This document shows positions 44,450 to 55,190 of a stretch of DNA of 64,000 bases, in pieces. The translations under genes and the position numbers were made by a program. The notes beneath the pieces are model-generated. The model was not told the origin of the DNA. It worked only from the letters and a program-made list of their open reading frames with translations, and made no database searches. Position 1 is the stretch's first letter, and the number at the start of each line of letters is the position of its first letter. Source of the DNA: Bromus sterilis (taxonomy: Eukaryota > Streptophyta > Magnoliopsida > Poales > Poaceae); assembly GCA_950022295.1 (NCBI GenBank), contig OX465598.1, positions 97,936,001 through 98,000,000 of the forward strand, read 5' to 3'.

Positions 44450-45873
44450 CTAGTCCACCTGTTTTTTTGGTCTACAAACCAAGTCCCAGGCAGCCAAGGA
44501 GTGCCCATATTCCTTCCCCTGCTTCCTCCATAAGCATTGTCTTTGAATCCTCTCAAGTTTTTTGATGATCCCAGGAGGTATCTTCAGTGTACAAAGGAAG
44601 TATATTGGCATAGAAGAGATCACATAGTTCAACAATTGCCATCTTCCACCCTGGTTGAGGAAAGTTGAGCTGGCAGTGAGTCTTCTCTCCATGCAATCCA
44701 CCAGAGGAAAAAAATCAACCATCTTTGGTCTTGTTGTGCCCACAGGTAGACCCAAATATGTGAAAGGGAGTTTACCCATTTTACAACCAAAGACCTGAGC
44801 CAGATCATGCAGCCTCTGTTCAGATATATTGATGGGAGTCATGCATGATTTATGAAAATTGATGTCCAATCCTGTAGATGCAGAGAACAACTGGAGGGCA
44901 TCTTTTAAATGCTGAATCTGTTGCCCATCAGCAGGCATGATCAAGATGGTGTCATCAACATACTGGACTATTGGATAATCTCTATCATGGCTGGGAAAAG
45001 GAAACTCAATCTTATTTTCCTGCAACAGATTATTGACCACTGATTGTAGAAGGTCAGCAGCCAAGACAAACAGTAGAGGAGAGAGAGGATCACCCTGTCT
45101 GATCCCTCTTCTACACCTAAACTGTTTACCAGGCACCCCATTGAGCAACACAGAAGAAGAGCCTGAATCTAGAAGCTCTTTGACCCATCTCCTCCATGTC
45201 TCATTAAAACCTTTGTGCTTTAGGATCTCCAGGATGGCTTCATGCTCAATGGAATCAAAACCTTTCTCAAAGTCCAGCTTTAGGATGACCAAAGGCCTCA
45301 TGGATTGATGGCACTGATGTAAGTACTCAAGGTCCAAGCCAGGTAATCCTGTATAGTTCTGGACTTGATGAAGCCATACTGGTTTTTATGGATGCATCTC
45401 ATGATCTCACACTGAAATCTATTAGCACCCATCTTGGTCAGAAATTTTAAGCCTACACTGGTGAGGGAGATGGGCCTAAAGTCAGATACCACTTCAGGTG
45501 TCAACTTTTTGGGGATCAAAGTGATATATGACCCATTCAAATTTTCCAACCTTGCCTGCCCAACATTGAAGGCTTGAGCCAACTCATAGAAATCCTCACA
45601 AACAATGTGCCAACACTTTTTCAGGAACATTCCATTAAAGCCATCAGGTCCAGGAGCCTTGTCAGTGGGCATATGTTTGATGATCTCATACATTTCCTTC
45701 TTCTCAAATGGCCTAGTGAGAACATCCAGGCCATCCACCCGAGCAAGCAATACACTAAGATCAAAATGCATTATGATGCCTCTAGCCACACCCATTTGAT
45801 ATGTCTCGAACGTATCTACTTTTCCAAACACTTTTGCTATTGTTTTGGCTTCATTCTTGCATGATTTGGACAA
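44450..45873 (-). pseudogene. LINE reverse transcriptase (broken)
   Basis: Two overlapping minus-strand frames (45873-45298 and 45337-44450) are split by a frameshift at about 45300-45340. Early motifs DKAPGPDGFNGMF and LIPKKL..VSDFRPISLTSV are followed by the palm motif QYVDDTILIMP (catalytic YVDD at 44951-44962) and KSCMTPINIS. The catalytic pair is intact but the frame is not. Only about the first 25 codons upstream of 45797 are foreign sequence from the adjoining LTR-like segment. LINE RT copies its own RNA at a nicked target. Confidence 0.87.
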
Positions 45874-46732
45874 AACTAACCCGGACTGACGATGTTTTCA
45901 GCAGAGCTACCAGTGCTGTTTTCTTTTGTACAGGTTTCTAGATATCTAGGTACGCTGGAAAAATCCACAAAAATTATATAAAAAATCAGCGTTCCCGAAG
46001 CTTCGACAAGGCTAAAGGGGGGCCACAGATCAGCCAGGGGGCACCCAGAAGGGTGTGTGGCGCGCCCCAGCCCCTGGCCGCGCCACCTGCCCTCCTTGGT
46101 GGGTCCCACACCTCCTGGTGCCCTACCTTCGCCCTATTTATTCCCTCGGCGATGAAACTCCGAAACAGAAGTCGCTTTTCCAATCTACGTCGCGGAGCCG
46201 CCGCCACCCTCTGTTCTTCTCCGGGAGAGCTAATCTGGAGGCCGCTTTGGCCTCCGGTGAGGGGAAATCATCGCCATCGTCATCATCATCGCCTCTCCAT
46301 CACCCCTCCATGACTTCTTCTGTCATGTGTGAGTAATTCCCTGCTGTAGGCAAAGGGGATGGTAGGGATTGGATGAGTTAGATCATGTAATAGTTCATCA
46401 GATTGTTGGGGGCATGTTGCCCATCATCTACTTGGTGTTTATCATCTCTGTTACAACTTGTTGCTCTTAATGCTTGTCACTTTGGGCCCGAGTGCCATGA
46501 TTTCAGATCTGATCACCCTTTTGTTTCTTGAGTTTGAGGTGTTCTTGATCTTATCTATGAGTTGTATGCACCTATTATGGTCCGGAACCGGCGATCTGAA
46601 TGGTGACAGCTTGGGACACCAAAGGGGATGGACTATAATTTGAGGATTCCGTGTATCCATGAAGTGTTAATGCTTTGTTCCGGTGCTCTTTGACAGGAGG
46701 AGAAGGTAGGTCATTCTCAGCCGATAAAAGTT
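45797..46732 (+). mobile_element. Partial LTR-like segment (third Gypsy LTR family) fused to the LINE
   Basis: It begins TGATATGTCTCGAACGTATC, like a grass Gypsy LTR start. It holds a GC inverted repeat near 46060-46083 and a TATA-like CCTATTTATTCC near 46132-46143. Homology fades near 46690 and the usual LTR end is absent, so it is truncated. The last about 40 bp before the TSD are unassigned. Confidence 0.55.
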
Positions 46733-46747
46733 GGGTGCATCTAACTT

Positions 46748-48937
46748 GCTCGCTCATGAAGACCTAGAGCTCTTTTGAGGAGGCTCATCCTTGGAATATG
46801 CAAGCCAAGTTCTATAGTGTAAAGGTCCCCACATAGCTATATGCATGTATGATCATCTCTATGGAGTACAAGGATAAGAGGGAGTACTAGTGTGGATCTT
46901 TCAAAAGGATAGTAGTGTTGCCCCTTTCTCTCTTTTTATTTCTTTTTCTCTTTTTTTATTTTTTTATTTTTTGGTGGCATCAATGGCTCTTTATATTTAA
47001 CTCTCATTTGCCCTCTTTGTGATCTTTTATTTTTTCCACTTTGGGATCTTTTCCTCACTTAAGGGCAACACTCTAATTTAAAAGAGGGTATAGAAGATCT
47101 TTCACACTTTACAAGGTACTCAAACATAAAGAAGATGTAGCTATCATGATGTATGCAATGCATGTCTCTGCCAGTGTATCTGGAACATGTATGACATGAA
47201 GATCAAGTCATGAAGAGGTGGATGTTGCATGGCAATATATCTCAGAAAGGCTATGGAAATGCCTTGAAAGGTAGGTATGGTGGCTGTTTTGAGGAAAGAT
47301 ATAAGGAGGTTTATGATGTCAGAGCGTATCATGCCAAGGGTTTAGATGTACCAGCGAAGGTGGACCCCAACTCTCGGAGTGAGAAGAAGGCAATGCACGA
47401 CACAAGAGAGGCTAGCAAATATGAGGAGATGGAAGTGTCAACTTTCAATACTTACATTAGTCCGAAGAACTCATGCACTTATTATCGGTAACTCTCAATC
47501 TAGTAAGGAGGTTCACAAAGATACAAGTACCCTGAAGAGGAGTGTATGGGGGTTTGGTTATCCTTGCGCATCCTTGACTCATGGTACGTGAGTGTACTCT
47601 AATATCCGATCCCTTAAAAGATTAGTGATCCATATAGTAGCTAGAGTTCTCAACTAGTTTTTGTAGGTTTTGAAAATAAACACGGATTTCCCAAAATACG
47701 ACACCTATCACTAATAGACTAGAGCTCTTGACACCAAAAGTTCAAACATTATTCACATCAATACCTCAAAACTATTGCAAGTTACTACTAAAATTAAATA
47801 GCAACCTCAATTACCTACTTTCAAGACAAGACACAACTCAGTGCAACAACCAACTCTCTTAACAAGATAAACATGAAAACTAAAGAGAGTTCCATCAACA
47901 AACTAAACAAAAGCCAAGGCTCTTGTTAAATACAAACTAAGACTAAAACTAAACATGGCAGTAGCTACGAAAAGATAAAGAACACACAACAGTAAAAAGA
48001 TAGTCATGCAAAATCCTATGGTGTGTTCTAGATTGGAGTGGAGTGTGTTTCTCTCCCACACAAAGTAAGCTGGGGTCTAACTTGTTATGGACAACAAGAA
48101 AGGCTAAAGAAAACTAAAAATAAAACCTAAGAGCGAGACGCTCCAAGCATAGCACATAACACATGAAGTGATAAAAATATAGTGAGACAGAGGACGAACT
48201 GATGATTGTTGATGGAGAAGGGGATGCACGGGGGCATCCCCAAGCTTATACGCTTGAGTCTCCTTGAATATTTATTGGGGATGCATGGGGGAATCCCCAA
48301 GCTTGAGCGCTTGACACTCCTGGATCTTCTTTCATCATCTTTCATCGCACACTTGAAAACTCCCTTCATACATAACTCATCATAAGCTGATTAGAGAGGT
48401 TAGTACCCTTAATGAAATATTTTCTCCCCACTGGATATAAAGATATTCTTGAAGAGATACTGTTTCTCAAGATTTCCAAAAGGTTTTTGCAAAGAAAAAG
48501 CAAGCTTAACGTTTTCAAAAGTAAGGAGAGGGAAAACGTGGCAGAATCTGTGAAAAACAGAACATCAGGTATTAGAGAATTTTTTCGGGGCACTTCTGCA
48601 ACTCAAATAAGAAAACTCAGAGCATACAAAAGTTTCACAATTGTATGGAGCACGCTGTGTAAAAATTTCAGCTCAAAAAGATGAACTGGTGATTTCTTCC
48701 GATTTTTTCCGTTAAGAAGACATGATCTGTTTTCTGGACAGCGTGTCACAACTTTTGCTTCCCTTATCATAAGAGGCTATAACTTGGCACAATGGTTGAA
48801 AATAAAGATACAATGATGTTGCTACAGTAGTAACAATCACTCAAGACCAGTAAAAACAGAAGTAAAAACATCTTGGGTTGCCTCCCAACAAGCGCTTTCT
48901 TTTACGCCTTTAAGCTAGGCATAAAGCAAAAGAAGAA
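46748..48937 (-). other. Non-coding internal region of element B, with paired PPT-like hairpins
   Basis: It is homologous to 31225-33480. The hairpin pair lies at 48217-48241 and 48277-48302, each followed by CCAAGCTT. Short frames here look like chance. Confidence 0.6.
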
Positions 48938-49777
48938 TCAAAGATCTCCAAGATCATCGGAGTCATAAAAACCTTCAAATTGATTTTCAACAAGCTCATT
49001 CTTCTTCTTCCTAGGAAATAGGTACTTACCTTTCGCCTTACCGCGTAAGCGTATGTGACCGTTACCAATATCAATGAAGCCTTTCATAGCTCGGAGGAAG
49101 TCCCTCCCAAGTACGATGTTGCTTTGGTTTGGCTCCATGATGAAGAAATCCATCGGTGCAACCCTATGGAGGAATGCAACTTGGACTTCTTTTACCTTTC
49201 CTCTAACCTCTGAAATATCTCCATTAGCATGTTCATGATAAGATGATAATTTATCCCTATCTAGTTTCAAAGAATCATAAACTATTTTTGGCATGGTAGA
49301 AACTATGGATCAAAGATCACAAAAAGCAAGGAAGTCTTGGTTATAGATGCCAATCCTAACAAAGGGCTCCAAATCATCATCTATCTCCAACATTTCTTTC
49401 TTGTTGGACTTATGTTCCCCTACCTTCCTCAAGTCTAGAGCATCCATCCTCTTTTCAATAGTGGCAAGTCTATCTATAACAGTATCAATACTAAGGTCAT
49501 AAACAAAATAACTAGATAGACCATGCAAAATATAAAGAGCTCTAGCTTCATCACACTCTAAAAATTCTCCTTCAGCTATAATATCAAGAGAGTGTTTACA
49601 CCACTTAAAAAGACCATGGTAAAAATTTCTAAGCACAATTTTTATAGATATCCAAGGCATAATTCTTTTATGTGCTTCAGAAATTCTGTCCCATGACTTC
49701 TTCATATTTTCTCCATCCCTTTGACGGAAATTGAGAACTTCTGATTCCCGCAAAGCACCAAGTCCTAAGATGTTCAT
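48938..49777 (-). pseudogene. gag: Short gag fused to protease in element B, one in-frame stop
   Basis: This is a single minus-strand frame of about 280 codons. The gag part (RESEVLNFRQRDGENMKKSW, then IVLRNFYHGLFKWCKHSLD) lacks the N-terminal third, exactly as in element A. It runs into a protease with FCDL at the active-site loop, where a TGA (49310-49312) replaces the residue after D-L. The ILGR-type motif appears as IVLGRDFLRAMKGFID. A basic tail KKKNE and an acidic end follow. No polymerase is present. Confidence 0.75.
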
Positions 49778-49924
49778 CTAAACAAGGAGGACTATTAACA
49801 GCAAGATAATTTTTTTTGTGATTTTTGATATAAGACACAAAGATAAAAACTGAAAGGTAAACTAACAAGACTAAAAAGCAAAGGTAAAAGGTAGTGGGCA
49901 ACTCCCCTATCTTAGCACTCGGAG

Positions 49925-49942
49925 TCCCCGGCAACGGCGCCA
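49925..49942 (-). other. tRNA-Asp primer binding site of element B
   Basis: Perfect reverse complement TGGCGCCGTTGCCGGGGA, 10 nt from the inner end of the 5' LTR. Confidence 0.88.
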
Positions 49943-49952
49943 GAAATTCGCT

Positions 49953-51617
49953 TGATGACGAGAGAGTTGATAAGGGTTTCTCGACCTTCGTTGGTTACCC
50001 CAAGTAGAAGGTGAGATGTAGGAAAGCAGCAAGTTTTCCTCGGTGAAGATACCGAGGTTGAGTATCAAACCAGTACGACTCCGATAATGATAAGTAGGTG
50101 GCACGGAAACAATGGCACCGTGGGTTGCTTCCTTGACCTGGACCTGCACACAACACAAGTAAATTTTCTCCCAACGAAGTTCAGAGAGGTTGTCAATCTC
50201 TCTAGTCTTGTTGTTTACAAAGGATCAACGCAACAGATAATGATAATGATAGCAACTGAATGTAAAAGCAAGAAAGTAAATAAGCGTGTAAACAGTGATG
50301 AGAATATGGACCGGGGTCCCGTGATGTTCACTAGTGATGTCTCTCTCCCAAAAGACGATAAAACTTCTATGCGAGGTAAACAAATTACAGATGGGCAATT
50401 GACAGGATTATAAATGCACCGCAATGCTAACTATGATACAAAAAAGGAAGAGGCTCAAAAGGATGGGCAGTACGCCAAAATAAGTAGACCGAAATCCAAC
50501 TGCATCTACTACTAATCATCCACCTTGAGATATCTATCCAGAACATCTCGCTGGTATTAAGTTGTGAGCCCCACCCAAAGTGTAAACCCAAAGCAACAGA
50601 CAACTGCATTAAAAAGCACTTTGCGTAAAGTAAACAATCCTTGCAACCGCGGCTACAAGCACCGCTGTTTTCCCCCTTGTGGCAACATCACATCCCCTAA
50701 ACTCATGTTTTTTTCACTCAAGCGTGTCATCAGGGGGCATGAACGCACAATCGAGCATAACGTTCCCTCTTGAAGTTACTACCTACTACTTGGCCAAAGC
50801 AATAAAGAACAACGGAGAACATGCAAGAATTACTTAGGAACAAAAATGTAAAAGATAAGAACCAAATATATTACTCTATCACAATCTGAACATAATCTCA
50901 TAATCCATCAGATCCCATCAAACTTAGCATAGCAACATGAGAAAGATTACATATGTCCCACGATCATGTAGGGAAGCTCACGAGGTCTAAACCATGAAGA
51001 ACAAAGAGGGGAGGAGAACATCACATAGCTACTGATCACGGACCCATTGTCCAAAGGAAACTACTCACAGCACATCCGGGAAGCATCCATGGTGGAGGGG
51101 AAGCTCCCGGAGATCGATCCTCCCTCCGGCAGGGTGCCGGAAAGAAGTCTGCTGGCGCTCCTGATCTTGGAAGCGCTGCGGCGGCGGAGCAGAGGCGAGA
51201 TCGCGAAAAAGGTTTCTGTCTTCGGGGGTTTGGCATCACGGGGAATATATAGGCGAAGGGGGGCATCCAGGGGGCCACCAGGAGTCTAGGCGCCCCCCTG
51301 GCGCGGCCAGACCCTAGGCCGCGCCATGTGGCCGCCTGGGTCCCTGGTGGTTGCCCCCCAGCCCTCCTTCGGGGTTCCGGAAGCTTCCGTTGCGCTGATT
51401 TTTTATCCGTTTTCCCGAATTTTTGGAGCACTTTTAATATGGGGGAAACCTGGAATATAAAAACAACAAAAAACAGGAACTGGCACTGTGGTGCACTGAG
51501 TTAATAAGTTAGTCCAAATATGATCAAAAGTGTATGAAAGTGTATCTAGATCATAGCAATATCACAGAAAACATGCATGGAGCAAGCATAAGTTATAGAT
51601 ATGTTTGGGACGTATCA
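49953..51617 (-). mobile_element. 5' LTR of element B (family I)
   Basis: From TGATACGTCCC at 51617 to GTCATCA at 49953. A perfect 10-bp palindrome TGGCGCGGCC/GGCCGCGCCA (51299-51326) lies about 50 bp upstream of the minus-strand TATA-like box CCTATATATTCC (51242-51253). Confidence 0.92.
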
Positions 51618-51989
51618 GCGGTGCACTAGCATAGGTCCACCCACACAACACTTATCAACACAAAACATAGTACTAGAGGGAATATGGCGAAAGCACTTGA
51701 CTACCTCTCCCGTGTGTCCTCAGGAACACTTTAGTCTTTATAACTTTGATCCTTCGGCTTATCCTTTGTTCAAAGGGATTGGGACACTTGCTGCACCCCA
51801 GGACCATTTACTTTCCTTGCTTTTATTTCCTTGTTGCTTATACCAGAAAACCCATAAAAAGTTACCTTTCAGTACTTGAAGTTATTCCTATCTCAAGATC
51901 GCTTGTCAATACCTTCTGCTCCTCGTTGGGTTCGACACTCTTACTTATCGAAAAGGCTACGATATATCCCCTACATTTGTGGGTCATCA
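51618..51989 (+). mobile_element. 5' LTR of family II element E, last part
   Basis: Resumes after element B (the first five bases are the GCGGT duplication) and ends GGGTCATCA at 51989, 11 bp before the primer site. It matches 62370-62744 of element D. Confidence 0.9.
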
Positions 51990-52000
51990 ATACCATTTTC

Positions 52001-52018
52001 TGGCGCCGTTGCCGGGGA
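52001..52018 (+). other. tRNA-Asp primer binding site of element E
   Basis: TGGCGCCGTTGCCGGGGA, perfect 18-nt match to the site in elements B, D and 28943-37343. Confidence 0.9.
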
Positions 52019-52105
52019 GTGTAACACTATTGGTAAGTGAAATTGGTAAGGAAACTTTTACACTGTACATGATGTTTTTATTTTGATGTTGCTAATTTTT
52101 TCCTT

Positions 52106-53235
52106 ATGGATAACTCTACTCTTGGTTCTTTGCTTTTGGGGCGCGGCCCCACCGCTGTTGTGGTGGAGAAGACTTCCCCACCTACTGAAATTGTGCCTTT
52201 TAAAATACCAACTATATTGTTGATTATGTCTTGGCTAATCGTTATGCAGGAGATAGACATCCACACGATCACTTGCTCTATCTTTCACAATTGTGTTCCT
52301 TATTTAAGCTTGTAGGTGTATCGATGGATTTTTTTATGAGAAAACTATTCTCTCTATCATTGAAAGATAAGGCTTTGGATTGGTATATGCTCCCCGATAA
52401 CTCTCATTTACTAAATTGGCAAGATCTTATGCCTCTCTTTTATGCAAAGTTTTATCCTCTTCATGAAATACATCGAGACAGGAACTATATATATATAAAT
52501 TTTGGTCTCGTGATGGAGAAAGCATCGCCCAAGCTTGGGGGAGATTGAAGTCCCTAATGCTGAAATGCCCCAATCATGAGCTCCCCAAGGAAACTATTCT
52601 TATAAATTTTTATGCAAGACTTTCTTGTCAGGATAGAGAGATGCTTGATGCCTCCTCTAGTGGGGTATTCCGAACCAAAAGTGTTGAAGAAATGAGGGAT
52701 CTTATTGAAAGCATCGAAAAGAACACTCAAGATTGGGAGATTGATAAAGGTATTGAACACGTTATAAATTATGAGCATGATTATATTGAAAGCTATGTGA
52801 AAACTGATTACTTCAATACCTTTTGTGATAAGATTGGTCTTGATTCCCAACTTCTAATTGATTTTTGCAAATACTTTGCTTCTCATATTGATTCTTCAAA
52901 AAAGAAGGAGGATCAACATCATAAACCCTTTAAGGAATTACCTGTTGATATTCATGTTACTGACCCTATCTTACCTGCAGTTTTATATGAAAAAACCCTT
53001 TTCCTGCAAGGATGATGGATCATTCTTTTATTACAGGTATACTAAATAAAAGTGAGAGAACGACTTATGAGCATGAGGACCTAATTAAGGTCGATCCTCA
53101 AGTTTCATTGGTTAAATATCTTGTTACTAGTGATATCAGAGATTCCATTATAAATTTTTGTGTTGTTTCTACTAACCTTGTCACAACCAAGAATAAAGGC
53201 CCAATTTTAGGTACTCCAGTGGTATCTGCTAAATA
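52106..53235 (+). pseudogene. gag: Family II Athila gag of element E (frameshifted)
   Basis: It starts MDNSTLGSLLLGRGPTAVVV at ATG 52106. Compared with the open copy in element D it has a one-base loss near 52215, a one-base gain near 52490 and later breaks. Core motifs include SLSLKDKALDWYM and AKFYPLHEIHRD, then LMLKCPNHELPKETI, a MLDASSSGVF segment and an INYEHDYIESYVKTDYF tract. No zinc knuckle is seen. The gag is capsid-like and would form the particle, but this copy is dead. Confidence 0.85.
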
Positions 53236-53652
53236 GGATATCATAATTATTATGGGTTATGCGATGTGGGATCCAGTTCTAGTGCTATTTCTTACTCACT
53301 TTATCAAGAGATTATGAATGAGATTTTACCTTGTGAAATCGAAGACGTTGATGTTACTATTCATCTTGCAAATAAAGAAATTATCTCTCCTATTGGAATT
53401 GTGAGAGATGTTGAAGTCTTATGTGGAAAGTTAAAATATCCTACCGACTTTCTAGTACTTGGTTCAGTGCAAGATAGTTTTTTCCCTATTATCTTTGGTA
53501 GAACTTTTCTTAAGACTTGTGGAGCTATTATAGATTGCAGGAAAGGTAAAGTATCCGTTGAATTCAATGATGATCCATATGAATTTAACTTTTCGAAATT
53601 TTCCAAGCAAACTCGTGGTACTGATTTGCGTAGTAATGATAAAATTATTTAA
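53236..53652 (+). pseudogene. Retropepsin-like protease of element E
   Basis: The active-site loop LCDVGSSSSAISYSLYQEI has its Asp codon at 53263-53265. IIFGRTFLKTCGAIIDCRKG follows, corresponding to the ILGR motif of retropepsins. The frame ends at TAA 53650-53652, after which pol continues in the same frame to 53991. Confidence 0.78.
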
Positions 53653-54718
53653 GATATTGCTTCTATTGCTATTCCTCCCGACGATCCTTTGCAACAATAC
53701 ATGGAGGGCCACGAGAATGACATTCATATGCAGGAAAGGGCCGAACTAGATGATATCTTCTTGAGACAACCTTCTATCCTGAAGAACAACCTTCCACTTG
53801 AACCTTTAGGAATTCTATCACAACCAAAAGAAGACCCGGTGTTTGATCTAAAACCTCTTCCCGATATGCTCAAGTATGCTTATTTAGATGAAAATAAAGT
53901 ATATCCTATTAGTATCAATGCTAACCTTTCAGGATATGAAGAAGATCGATTATTGGAAACCCTTCGTAAACAACGAGGAAACCCTTCCTAATGATAATAA
54001 TGAACAAATACCTCAAAGAATTATTATTGGATATAGAATGTGTATTGATTACACGAAGTTGAACAAGGCAACCAGAAAGGATCACTACCCGTTGCCATTC
54101 ATCAACCAAATGCTTGAAAGGTTATCCAAAAGCACTCACTTTTGCTATCTTGATGGGTATTCTGGCTTCTCTCAAATTCATGTTAACACTGATGATCAAG
54201 AGAAGTCCACTTTTACTTGTCCTTTTCGTACTTATGCTTATAGACGTATGCCTTTCGGTTTATGCAATGCCCATGCTACTTTTCAAAGGTGTATGTGTGC
54301 TATCTTTCATGGTTTTCGTGAGGAAATTGTGGAGGTATTCATGGACAATTTCTCTGTCTGTGGAACCTCTTTTGACCATTGTCTCCACAATCTTAATAGA
54401 GTTTAGCAGAGATGTGAGGAGACAAACTTGGTACTCAATTGGGAGAAGTGCCACTTCATGGTCAACAAGGGAATTTTTCTTGTCCACAAGATTTCTGAAA
54501 GGGGAATCGAGGTGGACATGGCAAAGATCGAAGCAATCGAGAGGATGCCCTACCCAAAGGACAACAAAGGTATTCGTTGTTTCCTCGGTCATGCTGGTTT
54601 CTACAGAAGATTTATTAAAGACTTTTCTAAGACTTCGATACCCCTCACTAATCTTCTCCAGAAGGATATTACTTTTGTGTTTGATGAAGATTGTAAGGAA
54701 GCCTTCTAAGTTTTTAAG
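53653..54718 (+). pseudogene. pol: Reverse transcriptase of element E, internally deleted and catalytically mutated
   Basis: Fingers and palm motifs are clear: YRMCIDYTKLNKATRKDHYP, CYLDGYSGFSQIHV, RRMPFGLCNAHATFQRC and the thumb GIRCFLGHAGFYRRFIKDF. The segment normally holding the first RT motif, between LLETLRKQRG (about 53975) and NDNNEQIPQR (about 53990), is missing. The active site reads FMDN (54338-54349), so the second catalytic Asp is lost. In-frame stops lie at 54404-54406 and 54707-54709. It cannot be active. Confidence 0.87.
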
Positions 54719-55190
54719 AAAGCTTTGATAGCCGCTCCTATAGTCCAACCACCTGATTGGAATTTACCTTTCGAAATGATGTGTGATGCTAGTTATTTTG
54801 CAGTTGGAGATTTGCTAGGACAAAGGGTTGATAAGAAATTTAATGTTATACATTATGCTAGCAAGACCCTTGATAGTGCTCAAAAGAATTATGCTACTAC
54901 TGAGAAAGAGTTTTTAGCAGTAGTATTTGCTTGTGATTAGTTTAGACCTTATATTGTTGATTCCAAAGTCATTATTCATACTGACCATGCTGCTATTAAG
55001 TATCTTAAGGAAAAGAAGGATGCCAAACCAAGGCTTATCAGATGGGTTCTTCTTCTTCAAGAATTTGATTTGCAGATTGTTGATAGGAAGGGAGCGGACA
55101 ATCCTGTGGCGGACAACCTCTCCAGGATGGAGAACATACCACATGATCCTATTCCGGTTAATGATAGCTTTCCTGATGAATAGTTAGCTG
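54719..55190 (+). pseudogene. pol: RNase H of element E (broken)
   Basis: It follows RT in the same frame. MMCDASYFAVGDLLGQR carries the first catalytic Asp, TTEKEFLAVVFACD follows, then HTDHAAIKYLKEKK. A TAG lies at 54938-54940 and another near 55182. The domain order RT-RNase H-integrase is that of Gypsy elements. Confidence 0.83.

Larger units (their letters stand above)
43271..46732 (-). mobile_element. L1-type LINE insertion (5' truncated, chimeric), 15-bp TSD
   Basis: GGGTGCATCTAACTT flanks it at 43256-43270 and 46733-46747. The LINE 3' end lies at the T-run (short poly-A on the minus strand) at 43271. Recognisable LINE coding runs to about 45796, where it switches abruptly to a partial LTR-like segment (45797-about 46690). 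The LINE lacks its endonuclease and 5' region. A single pair of TSDs around the composite suggests one joint insertion. Confidence 0.8.
40963..51617 (-). mobile_element. Complete Athila-like element B (non-autonomous), perfect TSD GCGGT, carrying a LINE
   Basis: Minus-strand order: 5' LTR 49953-51617, primer site 49925-49942, short gag-protease 49777-48938, non-coding 3' part, 3' LTR 40963-42634. GCGGT flanks it at 40958-40962 and 51618-51622. It lies inside the 5' LTR of element E. The first about 120 bp of its two LTRs differ at roughly a dozen positions by eye, so B is older than the 28943-37343 element. A LINE-containing insertion occupies 43271-46732. Confidence 0.92.
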
